Source of the DNA: Symbiodinium natans
Lineage: Eukaryota; Sar; Dinophyceae; Suessiales; Symbiodiniaceae
Direction: 5' to 3'
Length of the DNA: 32,500 nucleotides
Assembly (NCBI GenBank): GCA_905221605.1
Contig: CAJNDS010000580.1
Location: 714,276 to 746,775, forward strand
Below are positions 1 to 9,147 of the stretch, piece after piece. Positions within the stretch are counted from its first letter, which is position 1; the number at the start of each line of letters is the position of its first letter. The translations under genes were made by a program, and so were the position numbers. The notes below the pieces were generated by a model that was not told the origin of the DNA, made no database searches, and saw only the letters and a list, made by a program, of their open reading frames with translations.

Positions 1-52
1 AGCCCCGAGGTATCTCCCGCATTCGGAGGATGGCAAGCCAGTCCGCCAGGCT

Positions 53-243
53 CTAAACCCTAAACCCTAAATCCTAAACCCTGAACCCTAAACCCTAAAC
101 CCTAAAGCGCGAGGGGAAGGCTTGAGGCGCAGGCTCAGGGGTGTTCAGGGATTAGGGCGGGTGTCCCTGAGCCCTAAACCCTAAACCCCAAACCCTAGCC
201 CTAAACCCTAAACCCTAAACCCTAGCCCTAAACCCTAAACCCC
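53..243 (-). repeat. Telomere-like CCCTAAA blocks (two)
   Basis: Two CCCTAAA runs, 53-106 and 171-243, flank a spacer of about 65 bp. Single-base variants include ATCCTAAA, CCCTGAA and CCCTAGC. Degenerate interstitial array, not a chromosome end. Confidence 0.95.
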
Positions 244-324
244 AGACATTTTCGCTTGGGGGACGAGGGCTTGAACAGGGTGCAGGGTTCAAGCTGCGAG
301 CTATGGAGATTAAGGTTAGTTATT

Positions 325-350
325 TGTTGTTGTTATTATTATTATTATTT
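325..350. repeat. GTT/ATT trinucleotide microsatellite
   Basis: Three GTT-like units run into five or six ATT units in the spacer before element A1. Confidence 0.85.
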
Positions 351-401
351 GTCTTTTTTGGGCGGGTTTTTCGGGTTACTGCGTAGTTAAGGGTTCAGCT
401 T

Positions 402-543
402 TACTTGGAGGTTCATGGTACATAATAATTAATTATAACTGTACTCATACCCCAATTATCAGCCCCTTGAGTGCCATAATATGGTTAATTGGGCTATAAG
501 TGCAGTTATTGCTGGGTTAAAAGTACCATGAACCTTTCAAGCA
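402..543. mobile_element. Family A fold-back element, copy A1
   Basis: About 140 bp. The left end TACTTGGAGGTTCATGGTAC is matched by the inverted right end, which reads TGCTTGAAAGGTTCATGGTAC on the opposite strand with few mismatches. Complementarity continues inward (for example TATAACTGTACT against AGTGCAGTTAT), so nearly the whole element can fold back. It has no coding capacity. I infer a MITE; the target duplication is unclear. Confidence 0.8.
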
Positions 544-600
544 GGGTTTTAATTCAGGGTTTAGGGTTTTAGGTCTGAGTTACTTTGGCCAAGGCTTCGG

Positions 601-711
601 TTTTAGGGTTAGGGTTCGGGGTTTAGGGTTAGGGTTCAGGGTTCAGGGTTCAGGGTTTAGGGTTCAGGGTTTAGGGTTTAGGGTTTAGGGTTTAGGGTTT
701 AGGGTTCAGGG
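601..711 (+). repeat. TTTAGGG block with TTCAGGG variants
   Basis: TTTAGGG array with a run of three consecutive TTCAGGG units around 634-655. A short degenerate lead-in lies at 545-580. Confidence 0.95.
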
Positions 712-761
712 CGGGAATTGCGGGCGCAGCCCTCAACTCAGGTTTTGGGGTGCGAGTTCAG

Positions 762-801
762 GGCTAAACCCTAAACCTTAAACCCTAAACCCTAAACCCT
801 A
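762..801 (-). repeat. Short CCCTAAA block
   Basis: About five heptamers on the opposite strand from the preceding block, separated from it by about 50 bp. Confidence 0.9.
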
Positions 802-877
802 CTGCGGTGGTTGCCTGTGACTTCTTCAGATGGAGCAATGGAGAACCCCCAGCTTATCCAGAGGTTCTTTCACAACC

Positions 878-983
878 TTGATAGCCCAGTGGTACCCTTT
901 CCTTTTTTGGTTCAAGGCTCCCGTATAAAGTAACCAACCCCAAAACGGGTGCCCTTGCTGTGGCATGGTGACTGGGCTACCAA
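878..983. mobile_element. Family C fold-back element, copy C1
   Basis: Left end TTGATAGCCCAGT and right end ACTGGGCTACCAA form a 13-bp inverted repeat with one mismatch. The interior is also complementary (GGTACCCTTTCCTTTTTTGG against CCAACCCCAAAACGGGTGCC). About 106 bp. A second copy at 21,906-22,131 shares ends and interior. An open frame of 63 codons on the minus strand spans it but looks incidental. Confidence 0.8.
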
Positions 984-996
984 GCAACATTAAAGA

Positions 997-1026
997 AACA
1001 CACACACACACACTCACTCACACACA
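997..1026. repeat. CA dinucleotide microsatellite
   Basis: Interrupted CA tract with two CACT steps, just beyond element C1. Confidence 0.9.
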
Positions 1027-1032
1027 CCCCTT

Positions 1033-1074
1033 TGGTAATCCCTATTATGGGCTGTTAGTTAGTTAGCATAAGGT
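1033..1074. mobile_element. Family B remnant (right half)
   Basis: The segment matches the right part of family B (AATCCCTATTA, then GGGCTGTTAGT and a degenerate ATAAGG). The left half and the terminal ATCCCAA are missing, so this is a decayed fragment. Confidence 0.45.
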
Positions 1075-1080
1075 GACAGA

Positions 1081-1172
1081 GTGGGCCCTCATTCCCTTTC
1101 TGGGTGGTTAGGTTTCCTTATACGCCGCTTTGAAGCAAGAAGGGCATCCTTTTCTTTCCTAGGTGGGTCTAG
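1081..1172. mobile_element. Degenerate family D copy (D5)
   Basis: The right part, GGGCATCC, TTTCCTAGG and TGGGTCTAG, matches the ends of family D. The left end is poorly conserved. Length fits the family (about 110 bp). Confidence 0.4.
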
Positions 1173-1384
1173 TACAAGTGCAGCTATAGCCCACTGAGAC
1201 GCTCCTAGTACAGTCAAAACTGGGAGAGAGAGGGCCATGAACCTTCCCCTAAGCCCAAAGCCCGCCGAACCTAGTTCTGGTTCTGATTGGATTCATGAGC
1301 GGGTTTCCGAAAGTCCTCATGATAAGGGAATCCTACTCTCTGGAGTCTATATCCGGGGCCCGTGTTTTTCGTCAAGCCCCATCA

Positions 1385-1403
1385 GTGCCATGAACCTCCA
1401 CAG
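1385..1403. mobile_element. Solo family A terminus
   Basis: GTGCCATGAACCTCCACAGC resembles the right end of family A and lies seven bases before the intact left end of A2. It may be the end of an older copy broken by A2. Confidence 0.4.
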
Positions 1404-1408
1404 CAATG

Positions 1409-1549
1409 TTACTTGGAGGTTCATGGTACTTTCTAGCCAATGACAACTTTACTTCTAGCCCACTTATGCACCCCCTAATATGGATCTATAGAAGTGCAGT
1501 TATAAGTACAGTTCTAATCGGGTTAATAAGTACCCTGAACCCCCAAGTA
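1409..1549. mobile_element. Family A fold-back element, copy A2
   Basis: Left end TACTTGGAGGTTCATGGTAC; right end GTACCCTGAACCCCCAAGTA is its imperfect inverse. In the right end, CATGAACC has become CCTGAACC, which looks like a telomere-variant heptamer. The interior keeps the family motif AAGTGCAGTTATAAGTACAG. Confidence 0.8.
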
Positions 1550-1634
1550 GAGATGCCCCGCGCAGATATCGGAGACGGTGCCGTCCCAGGCTCGTCCAGG
1601 GGAGCGGGTGCTTCAGAGGAACCCGAACCTTAAG

Positions 1635-1749
1635 TTAGTGTTGGTTAGTAAGGAATGGGGGAATGAGGTACCCTGTATAATCCCTTCAACTGTATTTATA
1701 GGGGGGGTATAGAGTACCTCATTCCCTCATTCCTTCTAACCAGCACTAA
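1635..1749. mobile_element. Fold-back element F
   Basis: Two arms of about 39 bp at 1635-1673 and 1711-1749 are inverse complements with about four mismatches; the core is GGGAATGAGGTACC against GGTACTCTAT-type sequence. The loop is about 37 bp. No second full copy was seen in the window. Confidence 0.75.
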
Positions 1750-1785
1750 GTCAGTTGAGGGTTGAGGGTGGAGGGCTGAGGGTTT

Positions 1786-1880
1786 AGGTTCCCCCTTATA
1801 CTAGCAGTCCTTAAGAGGGATTATCGTACACCTTCTTATAATCCCTATTCAGGACTGTTAGTGCAAGGGCGAACATCCCA
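1786..1880. mobile_element. Family B fold-back element, copy B1
   Basis: The interior CCCCCTTATACTAGCAGTCC pairs with GGACTGTTAGTGCAAGGGC, and the right end AACATCCCAA is intact. The left terminal TTGGGATG is missing, and GGTTTAGG directly abuts TTCCCCC. GGTCTAGG follows the right end (7 of 8 match), so these may be target duplications with the left tip lost. Confidence 0.75.
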
Positions 1881-1990
1881 AGGTCTAGGGTTTAGGGTGG
1901 AGGGTTGAGTTTTGGGAGGTTTAGGAATTTAGGTTTAGGGTTTAGGGTTTAGGGTTTAGGGTTCAGGGTTTAGGGTTTAGGGTTTAGGGG
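1881..1990 (+). repeat. TTTAGGG block abutting element B1
   Basis: Begins directly at the right end of B1. The first 50 bp are degenerate (TTTAGGGTGG, AGGGTTGAG); the last 55 bp are regular. Confidence 0.93.
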
Positions 1991-2080
1991 GCTTTCTGAA
2001 GTTCCGGAGAGTTAGGCAGACCAAGGGGTTGTCCCTACCAAGCCCGAAACCTCACATCCCTAAGCCGCAGAAAACCCAAA

Positions 2081-2222
2081 GCCCTAAGCCCCCTGAGCCC
2101 CCTGAGCCCCCTGAGCCGCCCCTGAGCCCCCTGAGCCCCCTGAGCCCTAAACCCTAAACCCTAAACCCTAAACCCTAAACCCTAAACCCTAAACCCTGAA
2201 CCCTAAGCCCTAAACCCCTAAC
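2081..2222 (-). repeat. CCCTGAGC variant block grading into CCCTAAA
   Basis: Six CCCCTGAG-type units (2090-2146) are followed by about nine CCCTAAA units. The eight-base unit is a local expansion of a variant heptamer. Confidence 0.93.
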
Positions 2223-2340
2223 CAGGGTGCAGAATTATACAGCTGGCGTCCGGCACGTTCACGGGCTGAAGAGCTTGAGGGTGTCGGGCTTAGGTTTTAC
2301 GTAGCTCGGGGTCTGGATGGCCAGGGTTTTGGGTTACCGG

Positions 2341-2428
2341 TTTAGGGCTTAGGGTTTAGGGTTTAGGGTTTAGGGCTTAGGGCTTAGGGTTTAGGGTTTA
2401 GGGTTTAGGGTTTAGGGTTTAGGGTTTG
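2341..2428 (+). repeat. TTTAGGG block
   Basis: About 12 units with interspersed CTTAGGG. Confidence 0.95.
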
Positions 2429-2460
2429 CTGTTTAGTAGTGGCACTCTTCGAAAAGCCTA

Positions 2461-2570
2461 AGCCCTAAACCCCAAAGCCTCAACCCTAAACCCTAAACCT
2501 AAACCGCCAAACCCTAACCCCCAAACCCTATATCGCCTAAACCCTAAACCTTAAACCTCAACAAGCCCTA
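2461..2570 (-). repeat. Degenerate CCCTAAA block
   Basis: Irregular array with AACCGCC, CCCCAAA and TATATCG interruptions. It lies 32 bp after the preceding opposite-strand block. Confidence 0.88.
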
Positions 2571-2648
2571 AGTTTGTGAGGCGCCGCATTCACATTCGCC
2601 GTTCAATCGCCAGGACTTCGGGTGGTTTTTGGGGCTCCATACTTCGTT

Positions 2649-2736
2649 GAGGGTTTAGGGTCTAGGGTTTAGGGTTTAGGGTTCAGTGTTTAGGGTTCAG
2701 GGTTTAAATTTAGAGCTCAGGGTTTGGGGTTTAGGG
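2649..2736 (+). repeat. TTTAGGG block
   Basis: Degenerate array with TCTAGGG, TTCAGTG and TTTGGGG variants. Confidence 0.92.
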
Positions 2737-2848
2737 GGAGAACTGTCCTGAATTGAGGAGTATCGAATGCTGGTGAAGAAGATCCTATATGGAAACGTAG
2801 GAGGCTTTCCTATACTGAAGATCATTAGGGGCTCCCCTCACTTCTCAG

Positions 2849-2955
2849 CCCTAAGCCCTAAACCCTAACTAAACCCTAAACCCTAAACCCTAAACCCTGA
2901 GCCCTGAACCCTGAACCCTAAACCCTAAACCCTAAACCCTAAACCCTAAACCCTC
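2849..2955 (-). repeat. CCCTAAA block
   Basis: About 14 units, including CCCTGAGC and CCCTGAA. Confidence 0.95.
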
Positions 2956-3137
2956 ACAGCCACATCCTAAACTCAACACCCTCGACCTCAACCCCTGCAC
3001 TCCAAACCCTGAACCGTGAGGGCTACACCCCGCAACGACAGCTTCGGCGGGCTCAATTTCGGGGCCCCAAGACCACACAAGCATAAGGATCCTACTACTG
3101 GGGTATAAGGGCCTCTAGAAGGGGGAATTCTGGAAAA

Positions 3138-3247
3138 ACCCAAAACCCTAAACCCTAAACCCTAGACCCTAAACCCTAAACCCCAAACCCCAAACCCTAA
3201 ACCCCAAACCCCAAACCCTAAACCCTAAACCCTAAACCCTAAACCTT
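3138..3247 (-). repeat. CCCTAAA/CCCCAAA block
   Basis: CCCTAAA alternates with CCCCAAA in the middle of the block. Confidence 0.95.
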
Positions 3248-3500
3248 GAGAATCCTTAACTTTTGTGTGGTATCGCACCCCCAGCTCGAGGAGAGTGCGC
3301 CGGCTAGCTCTGGCTTTGCCAGGCGGCAAATCTCGCATCTTGGCTTGACTTTTCATGTGACTCTTTTAGAGGCGGTCTCCCTTACCAGCGAGTTTCGTAC
3401 GGTTTTACTCAACCAGGACCTCTTCCTCGAGCCCTTCCGTGGCTATTACTCCCCACACAGCCCCGGTTTTCGGCCGCCCCGCCTCGCCCGAGCCCTCTCG

Positions 3501-3598
3501 GCCCCCCCCCCCCCCACCCCCCCCCCCCCCCCCCCCCCCCTCAACCCCCCCCCCCCCAAACCCCCCCCCCCAAACCGCCCCCACCCCCCCCCCCCCCA
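3501..3598. repeat. Poly-C tract
   Basis: Long C runs interrupted by A, AAA and TCAA. Proline-rich and glycine-rich open frames on the two strands across 3246-3632 are side effects. The preceding 250 bp (3248-3500) is unique sequence with no recognised function. Confidence 0.95.
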
Positions 3599-3615
3599 AC
3601 CCAACCAAGCATGTT

Positions 3616-3863
3616 TAAGGGTCGGGGTTTAGGGTTCAGGGTTGCAAGGGGTTAGGAGGGTTCGGCTCATGGTTCAGGGTTCAGGGTTCAGGGTTCAGGG
3701 TTCAGGGTTCAGGGTTCTTTCAGGGTTCAGGGTTTACGGTTTAAAAGGGGTTTAATGGGTTCAAAGGGTTTAAAGGGTTTAGGGTTCGGTTCAGGCTTCA
3801 GGGTTCAGGGTCTAGGGCTTAGGGTTCAGGATTCAGGATTCAGGGTTTTAGGGTTTAGGGTTT
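3616..3863 (+). repeat. TTCAGGG/TTTAGGG block
   Basis: Homogeneous TTCAGGG run at 3671-3716, then TTTAAAGG and GGTTCAAA derivatives, then TTTAGGG. The heptamer variant changes in patches, not randomly. Confidence 0.93.
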
Positions 3864-3881
3864 CCTGTCGCCGTGCTTTCC

Positions 3882-3925
<44 letters not shown>

Positions 3926-3926
3926 T
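3882..3926. repeat. TC dinucleotide microsatellite
   Basis: About 20 TC units with one G interruption, directly after the heptamer block. Confidence 0.97.
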
Positions 3927-4019
3927 ACAAAGGGCGCCGACGGCGCCGATGATGGACTTCTGGGAGCTCCATCGTCTGCTCGGCGAGCGCTATGAGGTGA
4001 GACTCCCGAAAGTTTCGAG

Positions 4020-4099
4020 CTTATAGGGCTTACAGGGCTTTTAGGGCTTAGGGCTTAGGGTTTCGGGTTTAGGGTTTAGGGTTTAGGGTCTAGGGTTTT
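4020..4099 (+). repeat. TTTAGGG/CTTAGGG block
   Basis: Starts with TATAGGGC and TACAGGGC derivatives, then regular TTTAGGG. Confidence 0.92.
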
Positions 4100-4138
4100 T
4101 CAACGGTGCTGGAGGGCAGGGGAAGGGGGAAAGCAGGA

Positions 4139-4176
4139 GGGGGGGGGGGGGGGGGGGGAGGGGGGGCGGGAGGGGC
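4139..4176. repeat. Poly-G tract
   Basis: G run of about 20 with A and C interruptions. Confidence 0.97.
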
Positions 4177-4261
4177 CACAATCGCTGGAACGATTCAAAC
4201 TGTAGATCCCTTGACGGTTTTGAAGTATGACCCTACATTATAGGGTACTATTTGGGGGTCC

Positions 4262-4292
4262 TACTTTTTTTGGATCCTCCCAGGGGTCTGGG
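4262..4292 (-). repeat. Fragment of repeat E
   Basis: The minus strand reads CCCAGACCCCTGGGAGGATCC followed by an A-run and GTAG, similar to the tandem units at 21,381-21,509. Confidence 0.5.
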
Positions 4293-4354
4293 CCTCTGGT
4301 TTTTGGGGCTAGAAATGCTAAACCCTAAGACCCCATGACCAACATTCTACACGA

Positions 4355-4425
4355 AACTCTAAACCCTAAACCCAGAACCTGAATCCTAAACCCTAAACCC
4401 TAAACCCTAAAACCCAAAACCCATA
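4355..4425 (-). repeat. CCCTAAA block
   Basis: About eight units with CCCAGAA and AACCCAAA variants. A 12-base C run lies at 4445-4456. Confidence 0.92.
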
Positions 4426-4523
4426 ACCGATCTACACCCGAATCCCCCCCCCCCCCTACGCCACTAGGCGGACGTGAAACGCCACCCAGGCCTGGCGGGT
4501 TACTGAGCGGTTTTTGGTTTGGG

Positions 4524-4582
4524 TTGTAGGGTTGTAGGGTTTAGGGTTTAGGGTTTAGGGTTTAGGGTTTAGGGTTTAGGGG
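4524..4582 (+). repeat. TTTAGGG block
   Basis: Two GTTGTAGGG lead-in units, then seven regular heptamers. Confidence 0.95.
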
Positions 4583-4985
4583 ATTCCCTATATAATCCCA
4601 TTGGCGAATCTTTCGTTTACCTAGGATTTTGGACAACGAAGGTTGTAACGGGTGCATCTGAAGTCAGGAACTTCGGTCTATGGTATAGATCATAGGGCAG
4701 TCCCCAGAGTATCCATGAAGCTATCTCGAGGCAATGTCCTGTACAAAGAAGTGGGTCTGCACGCAGAGCGATAGTCGAACTGTGTAGGGCCCCAAGTCAG
4801 ATGTGGATCTGTGCCCAAAGCAGCCTGTTTCGAAAGTTGTACAGGACCTTACAGAGTACTCGAAGGGCTGACCAATGAAACTCGATATCAGCCCACTAAG
4901 AGGATAAGTTTGGGTGTAAGGGGAAGGTCAGGATCTTAGAGTTTATGGTTGAAGTGGGGTAAGCTTAAAGGGTTAGGGTTGAGGG
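4583..4985. other. Unique spacer, 400 bp
   Basis: No telomere repeats and no convincing open frame. It holds a pair of inverted 11-12 bp arms, TGTCCTGTACA (4735) and TGTACAGGACC (4838), around a 90-bp interior, so it may be a decayed fold-back element. Confidence 0.5.
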
Positions 4986-5011
4986 TCTTAAAACCCAAAA
5001 CCTACGCTTAA

Positions 5012-5187
5012 ATCCCAAACCCTAAATCCTAAACCCTAGGTCCTAGACCGAAACCCTAAACCCTAAACCCTAAACCCTAAACCCTAAGCCCTAAACCCTA
5101 AACCCTAAACCCTAAACCCTAAACCCTAAACCCTAAACCCTAAGCCCTAAGCCCTAAGCCCTAAGCCCTAAACCCTAAACCCCAAAC
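5012..5187 (-). repeat. CCCTAAA block with CCCTAAG patch
   Basis: About 25 units; four consecutive CCCTAAG units lie at 5140-5166. Confidence 0.96.
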
Positions 5188-5327
5188 AGAACCTCAAAGC
5201 AACTTCAATTAACACTTGCGGGGGGACCCTACCTTAAGAAACAGCCGCATGTGGGGTCTCCGACTCTGAGAGGGTCTCCTTTTGGGGCGGGCCTTTTTAA
5301 AGGGGACTCTGCTACGTCTGTTGTACG

Positions 5328-5384
5328 GTTTAGGGTTTAGGCTTTAGGGTTCAGGGTTCAGGGTTCAGGGTTTAGGGTTTAGGG
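5328..5384 (+). repeat. TTTAGGG/TTCAGGG block
   Basis: Three TTCAGGG units are flanked by TTTAGGG. Confidence 0.94.
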
Positions 5385-5519
5385 CCACATCGTCCCCCTG
5401 AAAAGAAACCTGCAAAACCAACTTGATAGGTACCCTATAGTTTATAAGTGTGGCACAACACCACCGAAAAGTAGATGAACGTTGTCCTAGATAGTCCTCA
5501 AATTCTGAAGCTTCACTAC

Positions 5520-5583
5520 ACCCTAAACCCTAAACCCTAAACCCCAAACCCTAAACCCTAACACCTAACACCCCAAACCCCAA
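5520..5583 (-). repeat. CCCTAAA block
   Basis: About nine units, the last ones degenerate (AACACCTAACACC). Confidence 0.92.
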
Positions 5584-5674
5584 TCCTGGATTAATGGGTC
5601 CGGATCATTGACGACGGGATGTTTAGTATCGAAGCCCTGCAAGCCCCTACCATCCACACGGTTCGGAGTTTCTG

Positions 5675-5732
5675 GGTTCGGGGTTTAGGGTTTAGGGTTT
5701 AGGGTTTAGGGTTTAGTGTTTAGGGTTTAGGG
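5675..5732 (+). repeat. TTTAGGG block
   Basis: Eight units, one of them TTTAGTG. Confidence 0.95.
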
Positions 5733-5855
5733 CCGGCTGTTTGATAATGACCACGCTTCTCATCCTGGGAGTGGGGATTTCGTAGCCCAGTTGTCAGGGC
5801 ATAGGTGTCACAGGTCGTTTAGGGCCTGGGGTTTATCAAGGGATGAAGACTCGTA

Positions 5856-5970
5856 CCCCTAAGGTTGTACCCCTAAGGGTTCCCCTTAATATACTCTCAA
5901 TATGGCCCTTATATTCCCTTAGGGATCCTTAAAAAGGGTCCCCAAAACCCAAGGGGACAACCTTAAGGGT
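5856..5970. mobile_element. Fold-back element G
   Basis: Left arm CCCCTAAGGTTGTACCCCTA pairs with a right arm that reads CCCTTAAGGTTGTCCCCTTG on the minus strand. A weaker inner pairing (CCTTATATTCCCTTAGG with its inverse) fills the 114 bp. Single copy in the window. Confidence 0.6.
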
Positions 5971-5999
5971 CCAAGGTAGAACCCCTAGAGTTTAGGGCG

Positions 6000-6388
6000 T
6001 AGGGTCTAGCTTTGCTCTGGAAAGTAGATAGTAGTGCCCTGGCACCCTGAAGCCCTAAACCTTATAAAGGCCGGTGGCCTCTTTATCTGTTGCCCTTATA
6101 CGTTAATACACCCCCTAGATACCCGAATAAGAACCCCATACAAAAAACAGAAACCCTACTTAAAGAGACCACCAAGCAATATAACTTAAACCCTTAAAAA
6201 CGAACCCAAGATGTCACAAGGCGGAGCAGTGCCTCACTCTTCGCTTGGAGAGCGTTCAGCACAGCAACTTGCGGAACGCTCGGCGCAAATTGGCCTCTCT
6301 CCCAAGATGCACCTGGGCTCTGAGGTAGCAGATTTTTCGGTAAGTAGTCGGTTTCCGAATCCCGAAAAAATTGCAAACTAACACTGAG
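6000..6388. other. Unique spacer
   Basis: Mixed-composition sequence with only stray CCCTAAA. A minus-strand frame of 65 codons at 6194-6391 has no recognisable motif and ends in the neighbouring array, so I do not call it a gene. Confidence 0.5.
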
Positions 6389-6389
6389 C

Positions 6390-6480
6390 AAACCCTAAAC
6401 CCTAAACCCTAAACCCTGAACCCTAACCCCTAAACCCTAAACCCTGAACCCTAGACCCTAAACCCTAAGCCCTAAGCCCC
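6390..6480 (-). repeat. CCCTAAA block
   Basis: About 13 units with CCCTGAA, CCCTAGA and CCCTAAG variants. Confidence 0.94.
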
Positions 6481-6592
6481 CGCAGCTGCATCGCCCTAAA
6501 CCCGAAAACCCTGAGAAGACAAGGCCCGCAGGAGGACCCGGCGCGACTGCCATGCTGAAACGTCAGCCCAGCAACTGGGAAAGCATAGTTGG

Positions 6593-6702
6593 GGGTTTAG
6601 GGTTTAGGGTTTATAGGGTTTAGGGTTTAGGGTTTAGGGTTTAGGGTTTAGGGTTAAGGGCTTAGGGTTTAGGGTTTAGGGTTTAGGGTTTAGGGTTTAG
6701 GG
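6593..6702 (+). repeat. TTTAGGG block
   Basis: About 15 units with one TTTATAGGG insertion and one TTAAGGGC. Confidence 0.96.
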
Positions 6703-6828
6703 GTCGTTCTAAAGGTCTTTTTCAAGGGATGATTGACCCTTGAGGTACATTTCCCCTTTTCCCACCCTAAAACCTAAACCCTAAACCCGTGCAGGGACTG
6801 TAGCCCTACATTCTAAAGAACCGTTACA

Positions 6829-6978
6829 TGCTTGGAAGTTCAGGGTACAAATAACCCCAATTAATAACTGCACTTGTAACCCAAGCATAACCCTATTAGG
6901 GCACTTAAGGTGCTTCTAAGTGGGTTATTATAAGTACAGTTATAATTGGTTAATTAAGTACCATGAACCTCCAAGCAT
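6829..6978. mobile_element. Family A fold-back element, copy A3
   Basis: Best-preserved long copy. The left end TGCTTGGAAGTTCAGGGTAC matches the inverse of the right end TACCATGAACCTCCAAGCAT. The inner arms AATAACTGCACTTGTAACCC and its inverse cover most of the length. It supplies an uninterrupted reference for copy A4. Confidence 0.85.
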
Positions 6979-7078
6979 TATGCTCGGTCACAGTGCCGTG
7001 CGCCGACACAGGCCCCTGCGTTTCAAGAATGCAACAGACCATTCGGGACCTAAGCGGACAGACAAGACAAGACAAAGA

Positions 7079-7098
7079 CCATGAACCTCCAAGTAGAG
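7079..7098. mobile_element. Solo family A terminus
   Basis: ACCATGAACCTCCAAGTAGA is a right family A end without a matching left arm, 100 bp after A3. Confidence 0.6.
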
Positions 7099-7266
7099 AA
7101 CGGGCCCTAAAGCTTAAAGCCTAGACTTTATAAACCCTACTCGCATCCTCGCGGTACTATCCAACCCAGCTAAGCTTGTATTTCTAGCCCAGAAAATTGC
7201 AAGATTAGGATTCCTGTAAGAGGCGCATCAGTGTGTTTTAACTGCACACTGAATTGGGCTCGAAGC

Positions 7267-7317
7267 CCCAAACCCTAACCCTAGACTCTTAAACCCTCAA
7301 GCCTAAACCCAAACCCT
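7267..7317 (-). repeat. Degenerate CCCTAAA block
   Basis: Irregular CCCTAAC, CCCTAGA and CCCTCAA units. Confidence 0.85.
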
Positions 7318-7360
7318 TGTCCTCCTGAAGCGCTTCCTCAGGGTTTGCTGTGGTTGAAAA

Positions 7361-7402
7361 GGGTTTAGGGTTTAGGGTTTAGGGTTTAGGGTTTAGGGTT
7401 TA
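7361..7402 (+). repeat. TTTAGGG block
   Basis: Six regular heptamers in the opposite orientation to the block 45 bp upstream. Confidence 0.96.
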
Positions 7403-7563
7403 TATAAAACTCAAGGGATTGTTGAACGGATGACCTTTATTTGTGGTTCTAGGGGGAGTGTGATTTAGGGGTCTTTGCGGATGTGATGCAGGCTCCCTCG
7501 CCGCGTTGAGGAAGCGCCGAGCCACGCGGCCGACGGTTATCCAACTAGTCCCGAGGTAGGCAG

Positions 7564-7752
7564 ACCCTGAACCCTAAACCCTAAACCCTGAATCCTAAAG
7601 TTCAGCGATGGGAAGCACCTGAATTATGTAAGGTGTTACAGCCTAAGCTAAGCCCTAAGCCCCTCCCTAAACCCTAAACCCTCAACCCTAAACCCTAAAC
7701 TCTTACACTAGACCCTAACCCTAAACCATGAACCCTAAACCCTAAACCCGAA
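7564..7752 (-). repeat. CCCTAAA blocks (two)
   Basis: A short block at 7564-7599 and a degenerate longer one at 7650-7752 containing CCCTCAA, CTCTTAC and CCATGAA derivatives. Confidence 0.9.
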
Positions 7753-7824
7753 ACTCTCATCACCATCATCATCGTTGAGGCCGGGGCTTTCTCTCAAGGA
7801 CCCCAACCCTAGAGGCATTCAAGG

Positions 7825-7879
7825 TTCGGGTTTAGGGTTTAGGGTTTAGGGCTTAGTATTAGTATTTAGGGTTTAGGGC
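7825..7879 (+). repeat. TTTAGGG block
   Basis: Five units plus a TTAGTATTAGTATTTAGGG irregularity. Confidence 0.92.
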
Positions 7880-7884
7880 GTCTC

Positions 7885-8140
7885 ATGGAGGGGTGCGCTG
7901 TCGCGCCCCCCCTCCCCCCCACTTGTACAGCTCTACCCCAGCTTGCGCCACCCTCGGTTGGGGTTTCCTTGCTTTCTGATCGTGCTCCATCATTCTTGTT
8001 GACAGTGATGCAGGCTGTAAGGGAGGCCCTGCTCGGGTTTGGCCCTTTCCCCGAAGGTTTGGAGTTTGGGGTATCTCAGTCTAGGCCGACCTGACGTGTC
8101 ATTCGCCACTGAAAGCTCCGTCGCCAGCCGGAGGGTGTGT
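7885..8140. other. Unique spacer with a short open frame
   Basis: A plus-strand frame of 69 codons (7885-8094) begins beside the heptamer block. It is proline-rich at the start and has no motif I recognise. Low evidence for coding. Confidence 0.3.
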
Positions 8141-8295
8141 ACCCTAAGCCCTAAACCCCAAAACCCTCGTTAGGGCCTCCTCATAGAGATCCGGAAGGCT
8201 TGGTTCAGGGCTTTCGTTTTCAACGTTTCCTTTTTTTTGGGGTTGAGGTTGGGGGATGAATCAGGGTGTAAGGCCTACGCCTGAAAGCCCTGCAC

Positions 8296-8440
8296 TTAAA
8301 CCTTAAACCCTAAACCCTAAACCCTAAACCCTAAACCCTAAACCCTAAACCCTAAACCCTAAACCCTAAACCCTAAACCCTAAACCCTAAACCCTAAACC
8401 CTAAACCCTAACACTTTAACCCTAAACCCTACACCTTAAA
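8296..8440 (-). repeat. CCCTAAA block
   Basis: About 15 almost perfect units, then degenerate copies. Confidence 0.97.
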
Positions 8441-8459
8441 CACCTACTTCCGGAAACTC

Positions 8460-8765
8460 TTGAACCCCAAGCCCGAAGCCCAAACCCCTTTCGGAAGAAG
8501 CTCGAGGACTCAGAGCTCAGCTTTGCGGGCGTCGACAGCGACGCTGGCAATCCTGCGAGTGGGCACGTAGGCCTCCGGGCTCGGTTTAGTTTAGTGGACT
8601 CAGCAAGGATTTAGGGTTGAGGTTTCAAGGGTAAAAACCTGAGGATATCGGGCCCATTCCTTGCGTAAGGCTTTCTTTTACGGCCTTTGCGTCCTAACGA
8701 AGGAGTAGTCACCACTAAACTGCCGCAAACAGAGTCTAAAATCGGCAGAGATCCCCTCCCTTGGT
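8460..8765. other. Unique spacer
   Basis: GC-mixed sequence with no repeat, fold-back or convincing open frame found. Confidence 0.5.
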
Positions 8766-8766
8766 C

Positions 8767-8815
8767 GGTTTAGGGTTTGGGTGTAGGGTTTGGGGTGTAG
8801 GGTTGAGGGTTTAGG
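8767..8815 (+). repeat. Degenerate TTTAGGG block
   Basis: Alternating TTTAGGG, TGTAGGG, TTTGGGG and TTGAGGG. Confidence 0.85.
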
Positions 8816-9147
8816 CTTCTGGGTATCATAGTGCAGTCATCACGATCCTAAGGCGTCCGAGATATAGGTGGGTGGCCAAGCTGGGAGGACTCCCATTCAG
8901 AGTTATCCAGAACGGTAGCAGTCAATGGTCCCCCTTCCCCCTTCCCCCCCCCCTCTCTTCCAGGCGTTTCGGGCTTCTTGGCCCGAAGGGAGGCACTTGT
9001 AACTTAAGACATAAACTGTTCCTATTCCTGAGCCCTAAACCCTAAACCCCAAAGCCGTAAACCGGGTCACCAAACCCCTTAAACCCCAAACCCGGCAGAA
9101 GCAACACGAGCCCTAAAGTAAACCCCTAGACCCCTCAACCAAACCCC

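Noticed and set aside
1160-1255. Another family A copy (AAGTGCAGCTATAGCCC, then GGCCATGAACCTTCC)
   Set aside because: Both motifs resemble the right half of family A, but spacing and the remaining sequence do not align well by eye.
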